From NCBI GenBank assembly GCA_036004665.1, contig DASYRG010000020.1, positions 53,980-117,979 of the forward strand: 64,000 nt of DNA. Direction: 5' to 3'. This document shows positions 16,658 to 24,800 of this stretch, one piece after another (the first letter of the stretch is position 1; each line of letters begins with the position of its first letter). The notes beneath the pieces are model-generated. The model saw nothing but the letters and a program-made list of their open reading frames with translations, made no database searches and was not told the DNA's origin. This DNA comes from JACQGZ01 sp036004665 (lineage in GTDB: Bacteria > Sysuimicrobiota > Sysuimicrobiia > Sysuimicrobiales > Humicultoraceae). The position numbers and the translations under genes were made by a program.

Positions 16658-17911
16658 TCAGGCGCGTGCTTGTTCAACGAGCATCGGCAACACCTGGGTT
16701 CCGCGCAGCATTCCCACGCTCCCCCGTGCGGCTTCCTCTTCCGTAAAGCGCCTCAGGCCGTCGCTGCCGGATCCCGCGATGAGCAGAGGCACCGCATCGG
16801 CGGAATGGGCGTGCAGTTCCCAGGGGGTGGCGTGGTCGGCGGTCACGGCCAAGAGCCAGGACTGCTCCCAGCGCTGTCGCAGCGGCCCGAAGAAATCTTC
16901 ATCGATCCGCTCGATGCTGGCCGTCTTCCCCTCGTGGTCGCCGTCATGGCCCGGCTCATCCGGCCCTTTCAAATGCAGATAGAGGCCATCGTAGCGGGGG
17001 AGGGCCTCCAGCGCCTTCTCTGCCCAGGCGCCGTAGCCGGCCCCGGGCGGGATCTCCACCACGTCCATCCCCAGGAAGCGCGCGATGCCCCGCTCCACCG
17101 GCATCTCCACCACGCAGGCCATGCGCACCCCGAACCGCTCCGCCATCTTCGGGACCGCGGGCAGGTGATCGCCGCCGTCGCGCACCAGGATCCCGTTGGC
17201 GGGTTGATGCCCCGCAGCGCGCCGTCGGACGTTGACCTCATGCTCTTCCATCACCTCGCGGCTCTTCCAGGTGAATTCGTTGACCAGTTCCGCCGCCACC
17301 CACGCTTCGGCGCTGTCGTCCAGCGGGCGGCATTCCTCGACTTCGGTGCCGGCGACCGCCTTTGCCACCCCCAGCCCGCCCATCCGCCCATACGCCGGAT
17401 CGGTGTTGCTGATCGCGGCGGAGAGCCGTCCCTCTGTGGGATAGAAGACGACGGCGCAGCGGTGGCCGACAGTGGCATGGACGACGAAGGTCGCCGGGGC
17501 GGTTGTCAACCTGACCTGGGCGGTCACGGCTCGGGCGAGGTCGGCCGCTTCCGCCGAAGTGAGGTTCCGCCCCACGCGCCGGTCGACGATACGCCGGCCG
17601 GCGCCCAGCGTGGTGAAGTTCCCGCGCAGCGCCAGGTCGCCCTCGTTGAACTCGAGGCCGGCGCCGAGCGCCTCCAGCGGCCCCCGCCCGGCGTGGTAGG
17701 TGTGCGGATCGTAGCCGAGCATCGCCATCACCGCCACGTCCGACTCGGGCGCGATGTCGGGCCCGACGGTCTGCACCAGCCCCAGCCGTCCTTCCCGCGC
17801 CAGGCCGTCGAGGTTTGGGGTGCGAGCCGCGGCCAGCGGGGTGCGGCCGCCGAGGGCCTCACTGGGACGATCGCCGACGCCGTCCAGGATGACGTAGAGG
17901 ATTTTCTTCAC
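16658..17911 (-). CDS. apgM: Cofactor-independent phosphoglycerate mutase, archaeal type (ApgM)
   Basis: 417 residues. It begins KKILYVILDGVGDRPS, in which the Asp binds the catalytic metals, and has LGGRTPLAAARTPNLDGLA, the alkaline-phosphatase-superfamily nucleophile region characteristic of ApgM. Later HLKGPDEPGHDGD and VTADHATP provide further metal ligands. The length matches the roughly 400-residue archaeal/deep-branching bacterial enzyme rather than the 510-residue GpmI. It interconverts 3- and 2-phosphoglycerate in glycolysis and gluconeogenesis. The start is GTG 17911. It stands alone between the efflux operon and a decayed gene. Confidence 0.93.
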   Translation of the reverse strand: MKKILYVILDGVGDRPSEALGGRTPLAAARTPNLDGLAREGRLGLVQTVGPDIAPESDVAVMAMLGYDPHTYHAGRGPLEALGAGLEFNEGDLALRGNFTTLGAGRRIVDRRVGRNLTSAEAADLARAVTAQVRLTTAPATFVVHATVGHRCAVVFYPTEGRLSAAISNTDPAYGRMGGLGVAKAVAGTEVEECRPLDDSAEAWVAAELVNEFTWKSREVMEEHEVNVRRRAAGHQPANGILVRDGGDHLPAVPKMAERFGVRMACVVEMPVERGIARFLGMDVVEIPPGAGYGAWAEKALEALPRYDGLYLHLKGPDEPGHDGDHEGKTASIERIDEDFFGPLRQRWEQSWLLAVTADHATPWELHAHSADAVPLLIAGSGSDGLRRFTEEEAARGSVGMLRGTQVLPMLVEQARA

Positions 17912-17940
17912 ACGTTTCTCTAGCGTACGGCAGGCAGGAA

Positions 17941-18210
17941 GTGTTCACAACCGACCGCACGCAGTCAGGCCAGGACCCAGGGGATGATCAATGGCTACGA
18001 CGTAGGACAGTTGTCCGCGCTGTCTGGGGATTTGAGGATGCCGCTGGAGCGGGGTACGACGAGATCTCTTACACGGTCCGGTTGCGAGCTCCGGGGGCCA
18101 CAGGAGAACAGCTCGACCAGCTGCGGGAGCGGTGCGAGCGGTCCTCCCCGGTGGGAGACACGCTGACCCGGCGTGTTCCGCTCACCCTCGAGTTCACTTC
18201 CGAAACGTAA
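17941..18210 (+). pseudogene. Decayed OsmC-family peroxiredoxin gene (internal deletion and frame change)
   Basis: From GTG 17941 one frame reads through to 18210; its C-terminal half (GYDEISYTVRLRAPGATGEQ then LRERCERSSPVGDTLTR) is the C-terminal segment of OsmC-like proteins. The matching N-terminal segment, MINGYDVGQLSALSGDLR, appears in the next frame from 17984. The two halves meet near 18025-18035. The intervening roughly 90-100 residues, including both redox Cys motifs, are absent. Working OsmC proteins have about 140-180 residues, so this remnant cannot act as a peroxidase. Family recognition is by eye. Confidence 0.7.
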
Positions 18211-18229
18211 TCGCGGCCACTCCTGAGGG

Positions 18230-19201
18230 TCACACAGGCCTACGGGATCGGGCCGCACGCAGCCGCGCCAGCAAGCCGCCGCTGAACGAGCCGCGGCAGA
18301 CGAGTTCGGCCGGGCCCGTCAGGGTGATGTTCCAGTTGCGATCGAGGGTCACCTCGAGCCTGCCGCCGGGCATGCTCACTGTCACCGCCCGGTCGGCCAG
18401 CCCGCGGCGCACCGCCGCCGCCGCGACCGCGCACGCGCTCGTGCCGGACGCCTGCGTCTCTCCGGCGCCGCGTTCCCAGATGAGGATCTCCAGGGCGCGG
18501 CGGCTGATCACGCGCGCCAGCTGGACGTTGGTGCGCCGGGGAAAGGCCGGGTGCGTTTCCAGCCGCGGTCCCAGCCGCCGCAGCGTCGCCGGATCGAGCG
18601 AGTTCATGAAGACGACGCAGTGCGGGTTGCCCACCGAGAGCGCGGTCACACGCAGGATCTCCCCATCCAGGATGAGCGGTTCGTCCACCACCTCACGCCG
18701 CTCTCCGGCGACGGGGATGTCGGCGCTGGCAAAGGAGGCCCGGCCGACCCCCACCGTGATCCCGGCCACCTCCCGCCCGCGCAGGTCGAACCGGATCTGC
18801 GCCACGCCTCCCAGCGTCTCGACGCGGAACTCGCGCTTCCGTGTATAGCTCCCATCGCGGAGAAACCGGGCCAGGATGCGCAGCCCATTTCCGCTCTTCT
18901 CCGCCTCGCTGCCATCGGGATTGAAGATGCGCACGCCGAAATCGGCGACCTTCGAGGGCGCCAGTACCAGGATGCCGTCGGAGCCGACGCCGGTGTGCCG
19001 GTCGCAGATGGCCTGGATCGCCCCGGGGGTCAGTCTAAAGGACAGGGCCCGCGGATCGAGGACCAGGTAGTCGTTGCCCAGTCCGTGTCCTTTCACGAAC
19101 CAGTCACGCGCGGCGGCTGCCTGGCGTCGCGGCCTGGCGGCTGGGCGCTGCGGCTTCCGCGTCGTGGAGCGGGGCCTCCGCCTTTTAGCCGACCGTAGCA
19201 C
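18230..19201 (-). CDS. Diaminopimelate-epimerase-like protein with both catalytic Cys replaced by Ser
   Basis: 323 residues from GTG 19201. The DapF fold is clear: FVKGHGLGNDYLVLD near residues 35-49, IFNPDGSEAEKSGNGLRI at 92-109, LSVGNPHCVVF, and WERGAGETQASGTSACAV at 242-259. DapF needs Cys in (x)CGNG and ACGSGAC; here these positions are Ser103 and Ser252. The fold may therefore support another reaction, or a slower epimerisation. The first 33 residues are Arg/Lys-rich and not part of the fold, and overlap pdxA by 17 bases, so the true start may lie further in. Last gene of the gntR-ddl-pdxA operon; a cell-wall lysine/DAP role is suggested by ddl. Confidence 0.8.
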   Translation of the reverse strand: MLRSAKRRRPRSTTRKPQRPAARPRRQAAAARDWFVKGHGLGNDYLVLDPRALSFRLTPGAIQAICDRHTGVGSDGILVLAPSKVADFGVRIFNPDGSEAEKSGNGLRILARFLRDGSYTRKREFRVETLGGVAQIRFDLRGREVAGITVGVGRASFASADIPVAGERREVVDEPLILDGEILRVTALSVGNPHCVVFMNSLDPATLRRLGPRLETHPAFPRRTNVQLARVISRRALEILIWERGAGETQASGTSACAVAAAAVRRGLADRAVTVSMPGGRLEVTLDRNWNITLTGPAELVCRGSFSGGLLARLRAARSRRPV

Positions 19202-20162
19202 GGACCCGCCTGCTGAGATCGGCCGCCGCCACGATGGCCGCAGCCATCGACTCCGCCCGCGCCACGCCCTTGCCGGCGATGTCGAACGCGGTCCCGTGAT
19301 CGACCGAGGTGCGGATGAAGGGGAGCCCGAGGGTGACGCTCACGGCGCCGTGAAAGTCCAACGTCTTGGCGGCGATGTGTCCCTGGTCGTGGTAGAGCGC
19401 CAGGACCGCGTCGTAGCGCCCCTCCAGCGCCTGGGCGAAGACTGCGTCCGCCGGGACCGGCCCTTCCACGGTCAGTCCCCGGGCGCGGGCCTCGGCGACC
19501 GCGGGGGCGATCTGCTCCTGGTCTTCGGCGCCGAGGGCGCCGCCTTCCCCCGCGTGCGGGTTCAGAGCGGCCACCGCGATCCGCGGCGTGCTGACGCCGA
19601 TGGCCCGCAGCGCCTCGTCGATCCGCGGCAGCATCCCGGTGATCCGCTGGCGGGTCACCCGTTCGATGGCGTCGCGCAGAGACAGGTGGCGGGTGAGGAA
19701 GAAGACCCGCAGCGACTGCACCAGGAACATCGTCAAGGGATCGGGCCGGCCGCTGAGCGCGCCGAGCATCTCGGTGTGGCCGGGGTAGCGGTACCCCGCG
19801 CGCCAGAGCGCCTCCTTGCTGATGGGGGCGGTGGCGAGCGCGTCGAGCCGGCCGGCCAGCACCTCCTGAGTACCGCGTTCGATGAACTGCCCCGCCGCCG
19901 CTCCCGCGGTGGCCTGGACCTTGCCCCACTGCAGCCGGTGATCGACGTTGGCCAGATCGATCAGGCGCGGGGACCCTTCGGCCTGGAAGTCGATGCGCAC
20001 GCCGGTGACCTCCATCGCCCGCGCCAGCACCCAGGCGTCGCCGATGACGACCAGGTCCGCGGACGCGCGCACGTGCTCGTCGGCGAGGGCGCGGACTACG
20101 ATCTCCGGTCCGATCCCCGCCGGATCCCCGATGGTGACGCCGACGGCGGGGTGAGTCCTCAC
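19185..20162 (-). CDS. pdxA: 4-hydroxythreonine-4-phosphate dehydrogenase (PdxA)
   Basis: 325 residues, the normal PdxA length. Motifs seen are VTIGDPAGIGPEI at the N-terminus, TAPISKEALWRAGYRYPGHTEML in the middle (split across residues about 113-136; includes a metal-binding His), ALNPHAGEGG, YHDQGHIAAK and TSVDHGTAFDIAGKG. The enzyme oxidises 4-phosphohydroxy-L-threonine with NAD for pyridoxal-phosphate synthesis in the DXP-dependent route. PdxA2-type paralogs act on other hydroxy-acid phosphates, and no pdxJ is nearby, so that alternative stays open. It overlaps ddl by 4 bases and the DapF-like gene by 17. Confidence 0.92.
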   Translation of the reverse strand: MRTHPAVGVTIGDPAGIGPEIVVRALADEHVRASADLVVIGDAWVLARAMEVTGVRIDFQAEGSPRLIDLANVDHRLQWGKVQATAGAAAGQFIERGTQEVLAGRLDALATAPISKEALWRAGYRYPGHTEMLGALSGRPDPLTMFLVQSLRVFFLTRHLSLRDAIERVTRQRITGMLPRIDEALRAIGVSTPRIAVAALNPHAGEGGALGAEDQEQIAPAVAEARARGLTVEGPVPADAVFAQALEGRYDAVLALYHDQGHIAAKTLDFHGAVSVTLGLPFIRTSVDHGTAFDIAGKGVARAESMAAAIVAAADLSRRVRATVG

Positions 20163-21250
20163 GCGGATCCCCCGCTCACACGCGCACCTGGGCCGGCGCG
20201 CCGCAGCGCCGCCGCGATCAGGTGCTCAAGCAGGGCGGGGAAGGAAATACCGGCAGCACGCGCCGCCTGAGGGAGCAGGCTGGTCTCCGTCATCCCCGGG
20301 ATGGTGTTCACTTCGAGCACGATCACCTGCCCCCCGCGCACGAACATGTCCACGCGCGACATGTCCCGGCAGCCCAGGACCTCATGCGCCCGCACCGCCA
20401 GTGCCTGTGCCCGCGCGGTCACCTCCGGGGCCAGGCGCGCCGGACAAATCTCCTCGCTGCCACCCGGCGTGTACTTGGCCTCATAGGTGAAAAACTCCCG
20501 CTTGGGGACGATCTCAATGAGTGGGAGCGCCGCGGCGCGGTCGGTCTCGGGATCGTCGAGCACGGGCCCGGTGATCTCGGTGCCGCTGATGTACTCTTCA
20601 GCGAGCGCCAGGTCGCCGAACTCCAGGGCGCCCTCGAGCCCGCCGCGCAACGCCGCCGCCGCGCGGACGACGGTTACCCCGATGCTGGAACCCAGCCTGT
20701 TGGGCTTCGCCACGCAGGGGTAGCCCAGAGCCGCGGCCACCTCCGAGGCCAGGCTCTCCCACTCCTCCTCGAGACGCCTCCGTGTGACGGCGATGGTCGC
20801 CGGCACGGGGATGTCGTTGAACGCGCAGAGCTGCCGGCTGCGCAGCTTGTCCATCGCCAGGGCGCTGGCCAGCACGCCCGAGCCAGTGTAGGGGACGCCG
20901 GCCAGTTCGAGGAGTCCCTGTACCGTGCCGTCTTCGCCGTAGGGCCCGTGCATGGCGATCAGCGCAACGTCGATCCGCCCCTGGGCCATGACCCGGTCGA
21001 TGCCGATCGCCTCACCGCGGGGCAGGCGGGCGAGCGCGCCCCCCGGAGCCTGAGGCGCACTCTGTTCAGCGGCGAGCGCTTGTGCGGCGCCTCGGGTGAG
21101 CATCCACTGCCCATCGATCATCACCTCGACCGGCAGCACCTCATATCTCCGCGGATCGAGCGCCGCCATAATCAACCGTCCGCTCCCTAGTGAGACCTCC
21201 CGCTCCGGGGACGGGCCGCCCATCAGCACCGCGACGCGCACGCGGCTCAC
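20159..21250 (-). CDS. ddl: D-alanine--D-alanine ligase
   Basis: 363 residues. The N-terminus VAVLMGGPSPEREVSLGSG is the Ddl signature. Next come HGPYGEDGTVQGLLEL (active-site loop), YTGSGVLASALAMDK, the ATP-grasp region KPNRLGSSIGVTVVR, and the metal ligands in VLEVNTIPGMTETSLLP. It joins two D-Ala residues for the peptidoglycan stem peptide. It begins with a GTG that overlaps the stop of the upstream regulator (GTGA), and its own 3' end overlaps pdxA, so the four genes are one translationally coupled unit. Confidence 0.94.
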   Translation of the reverse strand: MSRVRVAVLMGGPSPEREVSLGSGRLIMAALDPRRYEVLPVEVMIDGQWMLTRGAAQALAAEQSAPQAPGGALARLPRGEAIGIDRVMAQGRIDVALIAMHGPYGEDGTVQGLLELAGVPYTGSGVLASALAMDKLRSRQLCAFNDIPVPATIAVTRRRLEEEWESLASEVAAALGYPCVAKPNRLGSSIGVTVVRAAAALRGGLEGALEFGDLALAEEYISGTEITGPVLDDPETDRAAALPLIEIVPKREFFTYEAKYTPGGSEEICPARLAPEVTARAQALAVRAHEVLGCRDMSRVDMFVRGGQVIVLEVNTIPGMTETSLLPQAARAAGISFPALLEHLIAAALRRAGPGARVSGGSA

Positions 21251-22221
21251 GCGGTCAGCCCGTCCGGCGCACGGCGGGGCCCTGCGGCCGCTTCCACCGC
21301 GGCCAGCCGTTCGCGCAACAGCGCCACCGCCCCCTCGCTGAGGACGCTGGCGAAGGGGATGACGCGGAGACGGGAGGGGATGCGGCCGCGCAGCCGGTCG
21401 ATCACTCTGGGGGCAGCGAGCAACACCTCGGCCTCGGCCAGCGCTCTGCGGAGCGCGCCCTCCTGGCCCAGGGTGGCCGTGCGCAGGCGGGGCCGTCGCA
21501 ACCCTACTGCGCGCAGGGAGCGCGCCTTGCTGCGAACGCCTTCCTCAGTGGCGCACACCAGCGCCACCCGCGCGCGGCGCGGTAGCCGGGCCACCTCTTC
21601 CAGGGTGCGAAAATCCGGCAGCGCCACCAGTCCAATCACGTCCCGCCCAGGGGCGAGCCGTCGGACCGCTTCAAGGTGGAAGAAGGTGGTGATCAGCACC
21701 TCGCAGCCGCGGGCCGCCCGGGGCAGCCGGTCGAGCAGGATGGGACGCACGCCCCCGCCCACTTCCGCTTCGACCAGCCGACGAAAGTAGGTCAAATCGG
21801 CCGTGTTACACTCGACGAAACCCAGCCGCAGGCGGCGGGGACGGGGGCGCGCCCGCATCGTCAACAGCGTCTGCAGGTCGGCGCCGCTGAGCGCTTCCCG
21901 CTCCGCCTCCGCCAGCACCCGGTCGAGCAGGAGTGTGAAGGTCGGGGTCAGCGGAGACCGCCGCCGGACGAAGGTGCCGCGGCGTCCTGCCGTCGCCAGA
22001 AACCCCTCTACCTCGAGCCGCCGGTAGACCTGGGCCACCGTGTTGCGGTTGACGCGCAAGAAGTGCGCCAGACGGCGCACCGGAGGGAGGCGGTCCCCCC
22101 GCCGCAGCTCCCCCGCCAGGATGCGGTAGCGGAGCTGGGCGCCCAGCTGCTCTCCCGGCGAAGAGCTGCGCCCGACGCGGAGGGGGGCGGAGCGGCGGGA
22201 GGGGCGTGTGGACTTTGACAT
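21247..22221 (-). CDS. GntR-type winged-helix regulator with an unusual C-terminal sensor domain
   Basis: 324 residues. After a basic Ser/Arg-rich N-terminus, residues about 27-95 form a GntR helix-turn-helix (LRYRILAGELRRGDRLPPVR, LAHFLRVNRNTVAQVYRRLE, then GRRGTFVRRR). The C-terminal part (about 120-315) is neither FCD, UTRA nor aminotransferase; its alternating beta-alpha pattern (CEVLITTFFHLEAV, VIGLVALPDFRTLEEVARL, ARVALVCATEEG) resembles a periplasmic-binding-protein fold. Ligand unknown. It is the promoter-proximal gene of the ddl-pdxA-dapF-like operon and is divergent from a HAD hydrolase with only 9 bases between starts, so it may control both. Confidence 0.8.
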   Translation of the reverse strand: MSKSTRPSRRSAPLRVGRSSSPGEQLGAQLRYRILAGELRRGDRLPPVRRLAHFLRVNRNTVAQVYRRLEVEGFLATAGRRGTFVRRRSPLTPTFTLLLDRVLAEAEREALSGADLQTLLTMRARPRPRRLRLGFVECNTADLTYFRRLVEAEVGGGVRPILLDRLPRAARGCEVLITTFFHLEAVRRLAPGRDVIGLVALPDFRTLEEVARLPRRARVALVCATEEGVRSKARSLRAVGLRRPRLRTATLGQEGALRRALAEAEVLLAAPRVIDRLRGRIPSRLRVIPFASVLSEGAVALLRERLAAVEAAAGPRRAPDGLTA

Positions 22222-22230
22222 AGAAACCCT

Positions 22231-22983
22231 ATGACAATGATGGTTCCACGCCGCGACGGCAAACTCCTCCGCGGGGTCATTTTCGACCTCTTCGGCACAC
22301 TGATCATCCCCGATCGCTTCGAGGAGCAGAACGTGGCCGTCCTGCTCGCCTGGGCGGCCGGACGGGGGTTGACCATCGGCGAGGAGGCGGCGGCGGTCGT
22401 CGCGGAGGCGCGTACCTGGATGTGGCGCGAGAGCTATCGCACCGGCCGGCAGTACCTCTGCACAGAGGCGATCGGTCGGGCGGCGGAGGAACTGGGCTGG
22501 CCCTCCGATCCCGCCTTCCTCCAGGCCGCTGTCGACGCCTTCTTCGCCCCCGAGGTCGCGACGGCCCAGGCCTATCCGGACGCGGCGCCGACGCTGGCGG
22601 GCCTCTTCGACGCCGGTTACCGGCTCGGGCTGATCTCCAACGCCTCAGACCACGGACTGATCGAGGGGGTCATGACGGGCCTGGGGCTCGCGCCCTTCCT
22701 CGATCCCATCGTCTCCTCCGCGGGCTTCGGCCGAATCAAGCCCGACACGGGGATCTTCCGTTTCGTGCTGGATGCCTGGGGGGTGCCGCCCGAGGAAGCC
22801 GTCATGGTCGGGGACACTCTGGACGCCGACGTCGAAGGCGCCCAGGCGATCGGGCTGCGGACGATCCTGACGACGATGCATCCGAACCCCAACAATTCCC
22901 GCCTGGCCGACCGCGTGCGACCGGACGCGACGGCAACGTCGCTCGAAGAGGTGGCACGCATCGTCGCGGGCTGGAGAGGTTAG
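22231..22983 (+). CDS. HAD-superfamily hydrolase (phosphoglycolate-phosphatase/haloacid-dehalogenase type)
   Basis: 250 residues. HAD motif I is FDLFGTLI, motif II LISNAS, motif III Lys in RIKPDTGIF, and motif IV VGDTLDADVEGAQAIGL, so the catalytic Asp, Ser/Asn, Lys and Asp are all present. A helical cap domain follows motif I. Likely a small-molecule phosphatase; the substrate is not readable. Three ATGs lie within the first four codons and none has a clear Shine-Dalgarno site; the first is given. It diverges from the gntR gene and its last bases overlap the end of phoU. Confidence 0.85.
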   Translation: MTMMVPRRDGKLLRGVIFDLFGTLIIPDRFEEQNVAVLLAWAAGRGLTIGEEAAAVVAEARTWMWRESYRTGRQYLCTEAIGRAAEELGWPSDPAFLQAAVDAFFAPEVATAQAYPDAAPTLAGLFDAGYRLGLISNASDHGLIEGVMTGLGLAPFLDPIVSSAGFGRIKPDTGIFRFVLDAWGVPPEEAVMVGDTLDADVEGAQAIGLRTILTTMHPNPNNSRLADRVRPDATATSLEEVARIVAGWRG

Positions 22984-23690
22984 ACGTTCAGTTCGCGCAG
23001 TTCTCCGGTCACCATAAAAACGACGCGCTCGCCGATGTTCGTGATGTGATCGGCGGCGCGCTCCAGGTGCTGGGCGATCAAGACCAGTTCCAGCGCGCGT
23101 GGGACGGTCCCTGGATCCCGGATCATAACCTCGAGCAGGTCGCGAAAGACCTTGGAGCGCAGGCTGTCCACCAGGTCGTCCTTCTCCGCCATACGCGTGG
23201 CGCGATCGGCGTCATGGGTGCGGAAGGCGCCCAGCGCCTCGCGCAGCATCTCTTGCACGAGCTCTTCCATTTTGGGGATGTCCACCAGCGGTGTGACCAG
23301 CGGCTCCCGGCCGAGGCGTTTGGTAGCGCGGGAGACGCCTTCGGCGTGGTCGGCCATCCGCTCGATGTCGATGGTGATGGCGAAGACCGACGCTATGGTG
23401 CGCAGGTCCCGGGCCATCGGCTGCTGCGTGGCCAGCAGCCGCATGCAACGCGCCTCGAGCTCCATATGGAGGGCGTCGATCTGCTCATCCTCGGCAATGA
23501 CCGCCTCCGCGGCCACGGGATCGCGGTTGCGCAGGGCCTCTACGGCGCGGTGGATCGCCTCACCCGCGCGTGCCCCCATCGCCGCCACATCCTCCTGCAG
23601 GCGCAGTAGATCTCGGTCGAAGTGCTCCCGTGTCACTCGTCCCCCGCGTCGCCGGCGATTCGCTGGATATTGGTAGATTTTGGCGCCCAT
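22980..23690 (-). CDS. phoU: Phosphate transport regulator PhoU
   Basis: 236 residues with two three-helix PhoU repeats. The metal-binding signatures ITIDIERMADHAEGVSR (first repeat) and LIAQHLERAADHITNIGERV (second repeat) are both present. PhoU restrains Pst transport and signals phosphate status to the Pho control system. ATG 23690 is well supported by AGGAGGG 8 bases upstream. This gives a short basic N-terminus before the first helix; a GTG at 23636 would start right at it but has a poorer site. Last gene of the pst operon. Confidence 0.93.
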   Translation of the reverse strand: MGAKIYQYPANRRRRGGRVTREHFDRDLLRLQEDVAAMGARAGEAIHRAVEALRNRDPVAAEAVIAEDEQIDALHMELEARCMRLLATQQPMARDLRTIASVFAITIDIERMADHAEGVSRATKRLGREPLVTPLVDIPKMEELVQEMLREALGAFRTHDADRATRMAEKDDLVDSLRSKVFRDLLEVMIRDPGTVPRALELVLIAQHLERAADHITNIGERVVFMVTGELRELNV

Positions 23691-23713
23691 GGGAGTTCAC
23701 CCTCCTACGAACC

Positions 23714-23950
23714 TCACGCCTCTTCGGCATCGTGTGGCTCCAGTTCGATCTGCACGTCGACCACGCCCACCAGGCGCAGCGCCCGCCGCACGCCCTCGGC
23801 CATTGCCAGGAGCGTCTCGGGAGGAAGCTGACGCCCTCCCCGGAGCCGGACGACCGCCCGCTGCGACTCCGAGGCACCCTCGGAGGGCTGCTCCTCGGCC
23901 GATCTCGGGCGCACGCCTTCCACCTGGATTTTCACGCTTTGATCACCCAA
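23714..23950 (-). CDS. Small conserved-looking protein between pstB and phoU, function unknown
   Basis: 78 codons from TTG 23950 (overlapping the pstB stop) or 73 from GTG 23935. The N-terminal half is charged (KIQVEGVRPRSAEE), and the C-terminal half has a helix followed by a strand (PETLLAMAEGVRRALRLVGV, then VDVQIELEPHD). No membrane segment or known motif is seen. Its fit into the gap between pstB and phoU, on the same strand, argues that it is real and co-expressed with phosphate uptake. I do not recognise a family. Confidence 0.5.
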   Translation of the reverse strand: MGDQSVKIQVEGVRPRSAEEQPSEGASESQRAVVRLRGGRQLPPETLLAMAEGVRRALRLVGVVDVQIELEPHDAEEA

Positions 23951-24788
23951 ACCGGCCGGTGATGTAGTCCTCAGTCCGCTTGTCTCTTGGGTTCGTGAAG
24001 ATCTGCTGGGTGGGGCCGAACTCCACGAGTTCGCCGTTCAGGAAGAACCCCGTCTGTTCAGAGACGCGCGCCGCCTGCTGCATGTTGTGGGTGACGATGA
24101 CGATAGTGATGTCTTCCGCCAGCTCGCGTGCGAGCTCTTCGATGCGCAGGGTACTGGCTGGGTCGAGGGCGGAGGCCGGTTCGTCCATCAGCAGGATCTC
24201 GGGGGAGACCGCCAGGGCGCGGGCGATGCAGAGGCGCTGCTGCTGCCCGCCGGAAAGGCTGGTCCCCGGCTTGCTCAGGCGGTCCTTCACCTCGTCCCAG
24301 AGCACCGCCGCGCGTAGGGACTGCTCGACGGTCTGATCGAGCCGCCGGCGGTCGCGATCCCCGGCCAGTTTCAGGCCTGCCGCGACGTTGTCGTAGATGC
24401 TCATCGTGGGAAACGGATTGGGTTTCTGAAAGACCATCCCCACCTGCCGGCGGATCAGCACCGGATCGACGCCGGGGGCGTAGATGTCCTGCCCCTCCAG
24501 CAGGACCTCCCCGCCGACCCGCGCCCCGGGGACCAGTTCGTGCATACGGTTCAGGCAGCGCAGGAAGGTGGACTTGCCGCACCCCGAGGGTCCGATAATC
24601 GCCGTCACTTTGCGTTCGGTGATCCTGAGATCGATGCCCCGCAACGCGTGCACCTGATCGAACCAGGCGTGCACTCCGCGCGCCTCGATCCCGCCGGTAT
24701 GCTCGATCAGCGCGGCCGCCGCCCGGCCCGGGGTTCGTTCCGCTGCCATCTCTCTCACACGCTCAGCCGTTCCCGTGACGCTCACCAC
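23943..24788 (-). CDS. pstB: Phosphate ABC transporter ATP-binding protein PstB
   Basis: 281 residues. Walker A GPSGCGKST, the PstB-specific NRMHELVPGARV segment, VGMVFQKPNPFPTMSIYDNV, the signature LSGGQQQRLCIARAL, Walker B ILLMDEPASALDP and switch VTHNMQQAARVS are all seen. It powers high-affinity phosphate import through PstC/PstA. The first about 30 residues before the core (starting GTG) are extra relative to typical PstB, so the true start may be a little further in. It lies 12 bases after pstA. Confidence 0.95.
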   Translation of the reverse strand: MVSVTGTAERVREMAAERTPGRAAAALIEHTGGIEARGVHAWFDQVHALRGIDLRITERKVTAIIGPSGCGKSTFLRCLNRMHELVPGARVGGEVLLEGQDIYAPGVDPVLIRRQVGMVFQKPNPFPTMSIYDNVAAGLKLAGDRDRRRLDQTVEQSLRAAVLWDEVKDRLSKPGTSLSGGQQQRLCIARALAVSPEILLMDEPASALDPASTLRIEELARELAEDITIVIVTHNMQQAARVSEQTGFFLNGELVEFGPTQQIFTNPRDKRTEDYITGRFG

Positions 24789-24800
24789 TTCTTCGGCTCC

